Shown: positions 1 through 6,654 of the stretch, in pieces
How positions within the stretch are numbered: position 1 is the first letter of the stretch
Layout: every line of letters begins with the position of its first letter
Origin: Actinobacillus sp.
GTDB lineage: Bacteria; Pseudomonadota; Gammaproteobacteria; Enterobacterales; Pasteurellaceae
Direction: 5' to 3'
Length of the DNA stretch: 19,125 bases
Assembly (NCBI GenBank): GCA_020026115.1
Contig: JAHHQY010000032.1
Location: 1-19,125, forward strand
The notes under the pieces: generated by a model
Told to the model about the DNA's origin: nothing
What the model saw: only the letters and a program-made list of their open reading frames with translations
Databases searched by the model: none
Program-made: the position numbers and the translations under genes

Positions 1-91
1 CTTATTGTAGTATTTAAATAATCTTCATTATTAGTGAGTATTTTTGAATTTTTTCTAATTTCTATTTCAAAAATAAGGAGCCAAGCTAACA
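1..91. promoter_or_regulatory. AT-rich upstream region of asnC
   Basis: This is very AT-rich leader DNA upstream of asnC, with a 10-bp palindrome TATTTAAATA at 11-20. On the minus strand TACAAT (4-9) could be a -10 box for a gene leaving the left edge. In Haemophilus and E. coli that divergent gene is asnA, but it is not visible here, so this is inference. The asnC ribosome site AAGGAG is at 75-80. I could not pick a convincing -35/-10 pair for asnC. Confidence 0.3.
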
Positions 92-544
92 ATGTTTAAT
101 CTCGATCAGTTAGATAAGAAAATTTTAAGCGTTTTAGTCAAAGATGCTCGTACCCCTTACGCTGAAATGGCCAAAGCCTTTGGGGTAAGCCCTGGCACTA
201 TCCATGTGCGCGTAGAAAAAATGCGTCAAGCTGGCATTATTCAAGGCACAAAAGTGCGCATTGATGCGAGAAAATTAGGTTATGATGTTTGTTGTTTTAT
301 TGGCATCATTCTCAAAAGTGCCAAAGATTATGATAAAGTTATCAAACAATTAGAAGCCTTTGACGAAGTGGTCGAAGCCTATTACACTACCGGCAATTAT
401 TCTATTTTTATTAAAGTCATGACGCACACCATTGCCGAATTACATTCCGTTCTTTCTACAAAAATTCAACTCATTGACGAAATTCAATCAACGGAAACCC
501 TAATTTCCATGCAAAATCCTATTTTGCGTGATATTCAACCTTAA
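92..544 (+). CDS. asnC: Lrp/AsnC-family transcriptional regulator AsnC
   Basis: 150 aa, the usual length for AsnC (E. coli about 152). Residues 1-60 form the winged helix-turn-helix (opening LDQLDKKILSVL, then the recognition region FGVSPGTIHVRVEKM). Residues 65-150 form the RAM effector-binding and oligomerisation domain, including the turn region YYTTGNYSIF near 97-106. AsnC in E. coli activates the divergent asparagine synthetase gene asnA and responds to asparagine; the same role is inferred here. The start follows AAGGAG at a good distance. The stop is 26 nt before udp, with no terminator between, so the two may be cotranscribed. It could be another Lrp/AsnC paralogue, but the N-terminal sequence and length fit AsnC itself well. 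Confidence 0.87.
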   Translation: MFNLDQLDKKILSVLVKDARTPYAEMAKAFGVSPGTIHVRVEKMRQAGIIQGTKVRIDARKLGYDVCCFIGIILKSAKDYDKVIKQLEAFDEVVEAYYTTGNYSIFIKVMTHTIAELHSVLSTKIQLIDEIQSTETLISMQNPILRDIQP

Positions 545-570
545 AAATCTAACAAAACAAGGAGTTCATT

Positions 571-1329
571 ATGAGTGATGTATTTCATCTTGGTTTAACA
601 AAAGCGATGTTAGACGGTGCTAAAGTTGCTATCGTCCCTGGCGCACCTGAACGCGTTGAACGTATTGCACGTTTACTTGACCGTCCAAAACATCTTTGTA
701 CCACGCGTGAATATACCTCTTGGTTAGGTTATATCGAAGATACCGCTGTTGTTGTTTGTTCAACAGGTATCGGTGGCCCTTCTGTTTCTATCGCAGTGGA
801 AGAATTAGCACAATTAGGCGTACGCACATTCTTACGTGTGGGTACAACAGGTGCGATTCAGCCAAACATCAATGTTGGCGACTTATTAGTTACCACAGGT
901 GCTGTACGTTTAGATGGTGCAAGCCAACACTTTGCGCCTTTATGCTACCCTGCTGTTGCTGACTTCAGCTGTACTGAAGCCCTTTACAAAGTTGCAAAAG
1001 AAACACCAAATACGGCTACTCACATCGGTATTACCGCTTCTTCTGATACTTTCTACCCAGGTCAAGAACGTTATGACACATACAGCGGTAAAGTATGGAA
1101 TGGTATGAAAGGTGGCCTAAAACAATGGCAAGAACTGAATGTAATGAACTTTGAAATGGAAAGCGCAACCTTATTCACTATGTGTAGCGCATTAGGTTTA
1201 CGTGCAGGTATGCTTTCAGGCGTTATCGTTAACCGTACCCAACAAGAAATTCCAAACCAAGAAACCATTAAAGCAACAGAACAAAAAGCCATTGAAGCAA
1301 TGGTTAAAGCCGTAGCTTTATTGATCTAG
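571..1329 (+). CDS. udp: Uridine phosphorylase
   Basis: 252 aa, full length against the E. coli enzyme (about 253). It carries out cytoplasmic phosphorolysis of uridine to uracil and ribose 1-phosphate in pyrimidine salvage. Visible family features: the phosphate-site region around G24 and R28 (IVPGAPERVE), CSTGIGGPS at 63-71, R89 in FLRVGTTGA, the uracil-binding segment FYPGQERYD at 161-169 (Q165, R167), and the ribose-binding EMES at 195-198. The start follows AAGGAG 6 nt upstream. It lies 26 nt downstream of asnC and ends just before a strong hairpin terminator, so it is probably the last gene of its transcript. I see no CytR/CRP site immediately upstream. Confidence 0.97.
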   Translation: MSDVFHLGLTKAMLDGAKVAIVPGAPERVERIARLLDRPKHLCTTREYTSWLGYIEDTAVVVCSTGIGGPSVSIAVEELAQLGVRTFLRVGTTGAIQPNINVGDLLVTTGAVRLDGASQHFAPLCYPAVADFSCTEALYKVAKETPNTATHIGITASSDTFYPGQERYDTYSGKVWNGMKGGLKQWQELNVMNFEMESATLFTMCSALGLRAGMLSGVIVNRTQQEIPNQETIKATEQKAIEAMVKAVALLI

Positions 1330-1354
1330 TTTTTTCTTAAGCTTGAAATAGACT

Positions 1355-1363
1355 CGCGCCGAA
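1355..1363 (+). repeat. Dispersed 9-mer CGCGCCGAA, copy 1 (candidate uptake signal)
   Basis: Exact core copy, context ACTCGCGCCGAAATTA; left arm of the udp terminator. The other exact cores are at 1379-1387(-), 5503-5511(+), 6331-6339(+), 8736-8744(+), 10575-10583(-), 12900-12908(+), 14960-14968(+) and 16851-16859(+). Confidence 0.85.
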
Positions 1364-1378
1364 ATTAAGTTCCTTTTT

Positions 1379-1387
1379 TTCGGCGCG
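1379..1387 (-). repeat. Dispersed 9-mer CGCGCCGAA, copy 2
   Basis: Exact core on the minus strand, context AACTCGCGCCGAAAAAA; right arm of the udp terminator and inverted relative to copy 1. Confidence 0.85.
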
Positions 1388-1395
1388 AGTTTTTT

Positions 1396-2337
1396 TTATT
1401 CCCCTTTTTCTGCATATAACTTAAGGCGTAAGTCTTCTGCTTTTTGACAGCGTTTAATTTTTTCAAATAAATCTTCTGCTTGAGGATAATTTTTCTTTAA
1501 ATATTGAAGCCATTGTTTAATACGCGCAACGTGATAAAAACCTGTGTCATGGGTATTTTCCACTTCGGCATAAGTTTGTAATAAAACTAAAACCTGTTGC
1601 CAAGGCATTTTTTCGGCGCCATTTTTTAAGATAAGACTTAAATTTGGTAAATTTAAAGCCCCGCGCGCGACCATTAACGCTTCACAACCGGTGATTTGCT
1701 GACATTTTTGGCCATCAGCAAAACACCAAATTTCCCCATTTGCAATCACGGGAATTTGCAACTTTTCTCGCACTTGAGCAATTTTTTGCCAATTGATTTT
1801 ATCCGCTTTATAGCCGTCCATTTTCGTGCGCCCATGAATCGCAATTTCATTTGCGCCACCTTGTTGTACCGCATCTGCAATTTCAAAAGCGTGATTTGCA
1901 TCGTCCCAACCTAAACGGACTTTAACGCTGACAATTTTCTCTTTTGGCAAAGCTTGGCGCAGAGCTTTAGTCGCGCGATAAATCAATTCTGGGTCTTTTA
2001 ATAAAGCGGCCCCACCATGACTGCCGTTCACGGTTTTAGAAGGACAACCACAATTAAAATCAATACCTTGCGAACCTAATTCAATCGCCCTTACGGCATT
2101 TTCCGCAAGCCATTCTGGGCTTTGGCCTAATAGTTGCACGCGCACAGGCGTACCCGCTTGGGTAAAACCACCACGCTCTAATTCTGGACATAAACGATAA
2201 TAAGTTTTCGCCGGTAATAGAGTATTCACCACGCGCACAAATTCCGTTACACATAAATCATAAGCATTATTTGCAGTTAATAATTCCCGCATAAATGCAT
2301 CTAAAACCCCTTGCATGGGGGCTAAAATTACTCGCAT
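1396..2337 (-). CDS. dusC: tRNA-dihydrouridine(16) synthase DusC
   Basis: 313 aa, about the same length as E. coli DusC (315). It is a flavoenzyme that reduces a D-loop uridine of tRNA (U16 in E. coli) using FMN and NADPH. It opens with the FMN-barrel start MRVILAPMQGVLD. The catalytic loop NCGCPSKTVNGS is at 95-106 with Cys98. SVKVRLGWD and HGRT follow, with the phosphate-binding IPVIANGEI and the end of the barrel at VARGAL. The C-terminal helical domain contains YHVARIKQWLQYL, typical of the DusC subfamily. This subfamily is clearly separable from DusA at 8088-9062. AAGAGAAC precedes the start. It lies downstream of djlA, separated by a hairpin terminator, and converges on udp. Confidence 0.95.
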   Translation of the reverse strand: MRVILAPMQGVLDAFMRELLTANNAYDLCVTEFVRVVNTLLPAKTYYRLCPELERGGFTQAGTPVRVQLLGQSPEWLAENAVRAIELGSQGIDFNCGCPSKTVNGSHGGAALLKDPELIYRATKALRQALPKEKIVSVKVRLGWDDANHAFEIADAVQQGGANEIAIHGRTKMDGYKADKINWQKIAQVREKLQIPVIANGEIWCFADGQKCQQITGCEALMVARGALNLPNLSLILKNGAEKMPWQQVLVLLQTYAEVENTHDTGFYHVARIKQWLQYLKKNYPQAEDLFEKIKRCQKAEDLRLKLYAEKGE

Positions 2338-2352
2338 TTTGTTCTCTTAAAT

Positions 2353-2379
2353 AAGAAAACCGCCTTAAGCGGTTTTCTT
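2353..2379 (-). terminator. Hairpin between djlA and dusC
   Basis: An 11-bp perfect stem (AAGAAAACCGC at 2353-2363, complement at 2369-2379) with a 5-nt loop. It lies just after the djlA stop codon and before the dusC start. In the djlA direction the tail is only moderately T-rich (CTTATTTAAG), so termination may be partial and dusC may receive some readthrough. Confidence 0.65.
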
Positions 2380-2393
2380 TTTAGGTTAATTCT

Positions 2394-3257
2394 TTAACGC
2401 CATCCTTTCGCTTTTCGAATTAAATCGTAAGCGGCTTGAATTTGTTGGGTTTTTTCTTTCGCCATTTCTAGCATTTCTTTTGGTAAACCTTTCGATACTA
2501 ATTTATCTGGGTGATTTTCACTCATTAAACGACGATAAGCGCGTTTAACTGTTTGGCGATCATCCTCTTCATTTACGCCCAACACTTGGTAAGCATCTGC
2601 AAGGGTTGGCCCACTTTGTGTTTGAAAACCTTGCTGTTGTTGAGAATAATCGTGAAAACCTTCCGTATTTTGCTGTTGATAATAGCCACCTTGAAAGCCT
2701 TTGCTAAAATGGCGCGCAGCAAGTTCCATCGCCAGCATTTGTTCAAATTGGAAACGTGAAATCCCTAATTCTTCCGCGATAACATATAAAACCTCTTGTT
2801 CGCGAGGGTCTAAAATATCATCGGTAAAGGCCGCTTTTACTTGCACCGTTAAGAACATACGCAATAAATCGACGCGTTCACCACAAGCAATACGAAATTC
2901 GCGCATAACTTTACGCAATGGAAAATCGGATTCTTTACCGCGATTAAAGGCTTCTTGCGCCAATTTTCGGCTGGCCATATCTAAATTCATCTGTTGCATA
3001 AGATTATTAGCTAGGGCGATATCTTCTTTCGTCACACGCCCTTTGGCTTTACTTATATGCCCCAAAACAGCAAAGGTTGTTTGCATAAAGAGCGATTGAC
3101 GCGTTAATTTACGTTTAAAAAACGTTGATTGAACACTGCCTAATTCGTAGATTTTTTTATCTGCTAAATGCCCTAAAAAGGTTCCTGCAATTAAGCCAAA
3201 AAATCCGCCGAATTTCCAACCTAAAATGGCTCCAACTATCTTTCCGATAAAATTCAT
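2394..3257 (-). CDS. djlA: Membrane-anchored J-domain co-chaperone DjlA
   Basis: 287 aa from the chosen start, close to the usual DjlA length. It is an inner-membrane type III DnaJ-like partner of DnaK. Residues 1-30 (MNFIGKIVGAILGWKFGGFFGLIAGTFLGH) form the glycine-rich transmembrane segment. Residues of about 55-185 form the TerB-like helical domain. A Q/G-rich linker follows (about 190-215). The C-terminal J domain is about 219-287 with the invariant HPD at 249-251. The start at 3257 is preceded by TTTAGGAGCAACA, and the membrane segment begins there as in the family. An in-frame ATG at 3314 would add 19 residues encoded by a hairpin and has no ribosome site. It is downstream of rph on the same strand. 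Confidence 0.94.
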   Translation of the reverse strand: MNFIGKIVGAILGWKFGGFFGLIAGTFLGHLADKKIYELGSVQSTFFKRKLTRQSLFMQTTFAVLGHISKAKGRVTKEDIALANNLMQQMNLDMASRKLAQEAFNRGKESDFPLRKVMREFRIACGERVDLLRMFLTVQVKAAFTDDILDPREQEVLYVIAEELGISRFQFEQMLAMELAARHFSKGFQGGYYQQQNTEGFHDYSQQQQGFQTQSGPTLADAYQVLGVNEEDDRQTVKRAYRRLMSENHPDKLVSKGLPKEMLEMAKEKTQQIQAAYDLIRKAKGWR

Positions 3258-3278
3258 TGTTGCTCCTAAAAATAAAAG

Positions 3279-3312
3279 GCGTCGAAAATTAGAAAAACCT
3301 AAATTTCGGCGC
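3279..3312 (-). terminator. Imperfect hairpin between rph and djlA
   Basis: 14-nt arms (3279-3292 and 3299-3312) pair with two mismatches around a 6-nt loop. In the rph direction they are followed by CCTTTTATTTTT. The outer part of one arm is GCGCCGAAATTT, a near copy of the dispersed uptake-like motif. The other arm, GCGTCGAAAATT, is a degraded copy. It is probably a partial rph terminator. Confidence 0.5.
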
Positions 3313-3379
3313 ACATGAGGTTTATTTCCTTTTCACTGTTGATACAGTTTACTGCTTCACCAATTTTTAATACGCCTAT

Positions 3380-4099
3380 TTATTCCGCACTTAAAGCGCA
3401 ACGTTGCGCATTAAAAATTTGTTCACAACCATTTTTCGCTAATGCTAATAAAGTTAATAGCTCATCATAGCTAAAAGGTTCGCCTTCGGCTGTGCCTTGC
3501 ACTTCAATCATGCGTCCATCTTCAAACATGACAACATTCATATCCGTTTCTGCATTGCTATCTTCAATATATTCCAAATCACATACAGGGCGATTATCCA
3601 CAATACCTACCGAAACTGCGGCTACCAAGCCTTTAATCGGATTGGTTTTAAGCTTACCGTTGGCTAATAATGCGTTAATGGCATCGGTTAAAGCCACGGC
3701 CGCGCCTGTAATTGACGCAGTGCGTGTACCGCCATCTGCTTGAAGGACATCACAATCTAAGGTAATGGTACGTTCACCCAGCGCGCTTAAATCCACCATA
3801 GCACGCAAAGCACGGGCGATTAAACGCTGAATTTCCATGGTACGACCGGTTTGTTTACCTTTAGCCGATTCTCGTTGCATACGACTGTGAGTTGAACGCG
3901 GTAGCATACCGTATTCCGCCGTCACCCAGCCTTTTCCTTGGCCTTTTAAAAAACGTGGCACATTTTCTTCAATACTCGCCGTACAAAGCACTTTCGTATC
4001 GCCAAAAGCCACCAAAACGGAACCTTCCGCATGTTTGGTGTAATGGCGTGTAATGGTAATTGGGCGCATATTTTCTTCTGCACGTTCATTTGGTCGCAT
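3380..4099 (-). CDS. rph: Ribonuclease PH
   Basis: 239 aa, full length (E. coli about 238). It is a phosphate-dependent 3'-5' exoribonuclease that trims tRNA 3' ends and degrades structured RNA. It shows the standard N-terminus MRPNERAEENMRPITITR, Arg86 in TGRTMEI, and the phosphate-binding GGTR at 123-126 within LQADGGTRTASITGA. DCDV and EDSNAETDMNVVM are further family landmarks. It appears intact. The start follows a purine-rich ribosome site (GAGGAAGAGGATAAAG). It is divergent from yicC with a 121-nt gap, the same rph/yicC arrangement as in E. coli. Confidence 0.97.
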   Translation of the reverse strand: MRPNERAEENMRPITITRHYTKHAEGSVLVAFGDTKVLCTASIEENVPRFLKGQGKGWVTAEYGMLPRSTHSRMQRESAKGKQTGRTMEIQRLIARALRAMVDLSALGERTITLDCDVLQADGGTRTASITGAAVALTDAINALLANGKLKTNPIKGLVAAVSVGIVDNRPVCDLEYIEDSNAETDMNVVMFEDGRMIEVQGTAEGEPFSYDELLTLLALAKNGCEQIFNAQRCALSAE

Positions 4100-4154
4100 C
4101 TTTATCCTCTTCCTCTATTTCTCTTGAAAAAATCGTAGCATATTAACACGCAAA

Positions 4155-4183
4155 CTGACAGAAAAGAAATTTAACAGTACAAT
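4155..4183 (+). promoter_or_regulatory. Predicted sigma-70 promoter of yicC
   Basis: CTGACA at 4155-4160 and TACAAT at 4178-4183 are spaced by 17 bp (5/6 matches to each consensus box). Transcription would begin near 4190 and the ribosome site AAGGAAT precedes the yicC ATG at 4221. Confidence 0.65.
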
Positions 4184-4220
4184 AACCGCCGACATTTTTA
4201 TTAATCAAGAAGGAATAACT

Positions 4221-5084
4221 ATGCTTTATAGTATGACCGCCTTTGCACGGGTGGAAATCAAACAACCTTGGGGCAATGCCACATGGGAAATGCGCTCTGT
4301 TAATCAACGTTATTTAGAAACTTTTTTCCGTTTACCTGAGGCTTTTCGTGGTCTTGAAACAAACTTACGCGAAAAAATTCGCAGTCGTTTAACGCGCGGT
4401 AAAGTGGAATGCGCTTTACGCATTGAATTATCTCATGGTCAAAATTGCGAATTAAATTTAAATCAAACCTTCGCTAAACAAGTTTTACAATCGCTACAAT
4501 GGCTGAAAGAACAAGCAGGTGAAGGCGAAGTGAATTTAATGGACGTGCTACGCTATCCTGGCGTGGTTGAACCGCAAGAGCAAGATTTAGACGCCATTAG
4601 CCTTGATTTACTCGAAGCCTTTGAAAAACTTCTCTCGGATTTCATTACTATGCGCGCACGAGAAGGGGAAAAATTACAACAACTTATTGAACAACGTTTA
4701 AGTGCAATTTCAGCGGAAGCCGACAAAGTCCAAACTCATATGCCAGAAATTTTACAATGGCAACGTGAGCGTTTACGTCAACGTTTCTTTGATGCTCAGT
4801 TAGAAGAAGATACGCAACGTTTTGAACAAGAAATGGTGATTTTAGCGCAACGCTTAGACGTAGCAGAAGAACTCGATCGCTTACAATTACATGTCAAAGA
4901 AACGCGCAATATTCTCGCTAAAGGCGGTGCGGTAGGTCGTAAATTAGATTTTATGATGCAAGAATTAAACCGCGAATCGAACACCTTAGCGTCAAAATCG
5001 ATTAACGCAGAAGTAACGGCAAGCGCTGTTGAGTTAAAAGTTCTCATCGAACAAATGCGCGAACAAATTCAAAATTTAGAATAA
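4221..5084 (+). CDS. yicC: YicC family endoribonuclease
   Basis: 287 aa, the usual length for the YicC family. It begins with the signature MLYSMTAFARVE and has MRSVNQRYLE near residues 25-34 and FRGLETNLREKIRSRLTRGKVE nearby. The C-terminal half contains the DUF1732-type segment QRFEQEMVILAQRLDVAEEL and ends with GRKLDFMMQELNRESNTLASKS. Members of this family have been reported as endoribonucleases that promote decay of the small RNA RyhB in E. coli; activity here is inferred from homology. It is divergent from rph and 17 nt upstream of ygfZ with no terminator between, suggesting a yicC-ygfZ transcript. Confidence 0.93.
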   Translation: MLYSMTAFARVEIKQPWGNATWEMRSVNQRYLETFFRLPEAFRGLETNLREKIRSRLTRGKVECALRIELSHGQNCELNLNQTFAKQVLQSLQWLKEQAGEGEVNLMDVLRYPGVVEPQEQDLDAISLDLLEAFEKLLSDFITMRAREGEKLQQLIEQRLSAISAEADKVQTHMPEILQWQRERLRQRFFDAQLEEDTQRFEQEMVILAQRLDVAEELDRLQLHVKETRNILAKGGAVGRKLDFMMQELNRESNTLASKSINAEVTASAVELKVLIEQMREQIQNLE

Positions 5085-5101
5085 AAATTAAGGAAAGGGT
5101 T

Positions 5102-5908
5102 ATGTTATTTCAAGTAGACGATTTTGCTTTAATCGAAATTAAAGGCGTGGATGCTGAACAATTTTTACAAGGGCAAATGACTTGCGATGTAAAAAAAATG
5201 AGCGCAACACAAACGATTTTCAGCGCGCATTGCGATCCCAAAGGCAAAGTCCATTCGGTCTTTTATTTATATCGCCAAAATGCCGAATGTTTTTACGCAT
5301 TGGTGGCTCAAGATTTAGCACAAAGCACCTTACAAGGCTTAAAAAAATATGCGGTTTTCTCGAAAGTTACCCTTTCCCTTGCGCCTTGGTCGCTTTATTT
5401 TTCTCAAGATGCCTCTCAAATTGATGAAACCTGTATGCAAATTGAGATTGCGCCGAACTGTCATATTTTCTTTGCGGAAAATTTACATTTAGATTATCCA
5501 CTCGCGCCGAAATTTTTCCTACAATATTCCGCCTTAAAAGCAGGAATTCCCCTTTTATCTTGCCTTAATCAAGATAAATTTATTCCACAAGCTTTAAATT
5601 TAGACAAAATTCCTAATACCATTTCCTTTACTAAAGGTTGCTATATTGGTCAAGAAACTGTCGCACGGGCAAAATATCGTGGCATCAATAAACGCGCGAT
5701 GTTTACCTTTAGCGCCCCACTCAATACGCCCTTTGAAATTGGCGCTGAAATCAATTTAAACCTTGCGGGCAACTTGCGTCCAACAGGATGTATTTTGTCG
5801 GCAATTTCGCAAGAAAACCGTCTTTTCTTACAAGTTATTCTTAACCAAGAAAACGCACAAGAGGGGCAATTTTCTCTGCATGGTGAAAATTTAACTCTTC
5901 TTTTTTAA
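5102..5908 (+). CDS. ygfZ: YgfZ-type folate-binding Fe-S cluster maintenance protein
   Basis: 268 aa, shorter than E. coli YgfZ (about 326). It belongs to the GcvT-like tetrahydrofolate-binding superfamily that supports assembly or repair of certain iron-sulfur enzymes. The diagnostic motif KGCYIGQETVARAKYRG is at 178-194 with the conserved Cys180. The N-terminal GVDAEQFLQGQMTCDV (15-30) is also typical of the GcvT fold. AAGGAAAGGG precedes the start. One copy of the dispersed motif CGCGCCGAA lies in the gene and encodes part of LAPKF (134-138). Confidence 0.92.
   Translation: MLFQVDDFALIEIKGVDAEQFLQGQMTCDVKKMSATQTIFSAHCDPKGKVHSVFYLYRQNAECFYALVAQDLAQSTLQGLKKYAVFSKVTLSLAPWSLYFSQDASQIDETCMQIEIAPNCHIFFAENLHLDYPLAPKFFLQYSALKAGIPLLSCLNQDKFIPQALNLDKIPNTISFTKGCYIGQETVARAKYRGINKRAMFTFSAPLNTPFEIGAEINLNLAGNLRPTGCILSAISQENRLFLQVILNQENAQEGQFSLHGENLTLLF
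5503..5511 (+). repeat. Dispersed 9-mer CGCGCCGAA, copy 3
   Basis: Exact core inside ygfZ, context ACTCGCGCCGAAATTTTT. The ygfZ frame splits the motif as CTC GCG CCG AAA. A shorter GCGCCGAA is at 5450-5457. Confidence 0.8.
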
Positions 5909-5930
5909 TCGTTCTTTTTTAAGAGAACGA
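5909..5930 (+). other. Small hairpin after ygfZ
   Basis: A 7-bp stem (TCGTTCT at 5909-5915, AGAACGA at 5924-5930) begins immediately after the ygfZ stop codon. It has no T-run on the 3' side, so it is more likely a weak 3'-end structure than a full terminator. Confidence 0.4.
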
Positions 5931-5990
5931 AACAAAGCCTTTGCGATAGTTTCACGGTCAATGCTTAGGTTTTTAAAACAAGAAAAAAAA

Positions 5991-5999
5991 TGCTATATT
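5991..5999 (+). promoter_or_regulatory. Predicted extended -10 promoter of hflD-purB
   Basis: TGCTATATT is an extended -10 box. No good -35 is present 17 bp upstream (TTTTAA). Transcription would start near 6006, downstream of the first in-frame ATG at 5998. That argues that hflD starts at 6022 or 6034. Confidence 0.5.
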
Positions 6000-6033
6000 G
6001 CACCTCATTTTTAAGCTCAATATGCATTTTTCT

Positions 6034-6645
6034 ATGAAAGATTATACGGAAATTACGCTCGCTTTAGCGGGCGTTTGCCAAGCGGCAAAATTAGTTCAGC
6101 AATTCGCTACCCAAGGGGTTGCCGATGAAAAGGCGCTTCATATTTCCCTTGAAAGTTTATTGCAATTTAATCCGCCTAACACCCTCGCCGTTTACGGCGG
6201 TGATTTAGCCAACTTGCGCTTAGGTTTAAACACCCTTTGTGAACAGCTTAATGCCACGCAAAAAGATGTGGGGTCTTATTGGTTAAGTTTAATCGCTTTA
6301 GAGGGGAAATTACGTAAATCAGACCAAGCTCGCGCCGAATTAAATTCGCGTATGCAACGCTTACCTCAACAATTAGTGCATTATGCATTAGAAAGCCAGC
6401 AAATGTGCAATATCCTTGCTTCAATTTATGTTGATGTGATCAGCCCTTTAGGCTCTAAAATCAAAGTTTATGGCAACGTGGATTTTTTAAATTCAACAAG
6501 CATTCCCCCACTTATTCGCGCTTGTTTGCTCGCCGGTATGCGTTCTGCCGTTTTATGGCGCCAAGTCGGTGGCACAAAATGGCAACTTCTTTTCTCGCGT
6601 AAAAAAATTCTTCATACAGCACAACATCTTTTACATTCTATTTAA
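6034..6645 (+). CDS. hflD: High-frequency lysogenisation protein HflD
   Basis: 203 aa from the chosen start. HflD is a helical, peripherally membrane-associated protein; in E. coli it binds the lambda CII activator, and its housekeeping role is unclear. Landmarks are ITLALAGVCQAAKLVQQ at the N-terminus, YWLSLIALEGKL in the middle, and RSAVLWRQVGGTKWQLLFSRKKIL at the C-terminus. The start at 6034 (MKDYTE) matches the family's N-terminus. In-frame ATGs at 5998 and 6022 are alternatives, but 5998 overlaps the predicted -10 box. No strong ribosome site precedes any of them. It is 9 nt upstream of purB, the conserved hflD-purB pair. A dispersed-motif copy lies at 6331-6339. Confidence 0.9.
   Translation: MKDYTEITLALAGVCQAAKLVQQFATQGVADEKALHISLESLLQFNPPNTLAVYGGDLANLRLGLNTLCEQLNATQKDVGSYWLSLIALEGKLRKSDQARAELNSRMQRLPQQLVHYALESQQMCNILASIYVDVISPLGSKIKVYGNVDFLNSTSIPPLIRACLLAGMRSAVLWRQVGGTKWQLLFSRKKILHTAQHLLHSI
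6331..6339 (+). repeat. Dispersed 9-mer CGCGCCGAA, copy 4
   Basis: Exact core inside hflD, context GCTCGCGCCGAATTAAAT. It is read as CGC GCC GAA (Arg-Ala-Glu) in a non-conserved linker of HflD. Confidence 0.8.
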
Positions 6646-6654
6646 GGGACTATT

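Larger units (their letters stand above)
1352..1397 (+). terminator. udp terminator built from an inverted CGCGCCGAA pair
   Basis: A perfect 13-bp stem (ACTCGCGCCGAAA at 1352-1364 with its complement at 1378-1390) has a 13-nt loop and is followed by a run of T at 1390-1397. It lies between udp and the convergent gene dusC. The T-run faces the udp direction. Each arm is a copy of the dispersed motif CGCGCCGAA described in the findings. Confidence 0.93.

Noticed and set aside
2553..3099. Plus-strand open frames opposite djlA
   Set aside because: They are antisense to a well-supported gene, have low-complexity serine/isoleucine-rich products, and lack ribosome sites.
3258..3314. 19-residue N-terminal extension of DjlA from an ATG at 3314
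   Set aside because: It is encoded by the hairpin between rph and djlA, has no ribosome site, and would displace the family's N-terminal membrane segment. The ATG at 3257 has AGGAGC upstream.
3383..3392. AAGTGCGG-like words at about 3383 (minus) and 17704 (plus) as Hin-type uptake sequences
   Set aside because: Both match only 8 of 9 positions, lie in rph and symporter coding sequence, and are far fewer than expected in a Hin-type genome.
5942..5956. CRP-like TGCGA...TCACG upstream of hflD-purB
   Set aside because: The half-sites are separated by 5 nt instead of 6, and the right half is imperfect.
5998..6033. Upstream in-frame start of HflD at 5998
   Set aside because: This ATG overlaps the predicted extended -10 box, and the family's N-terminus aligns with the ATG at 6034.
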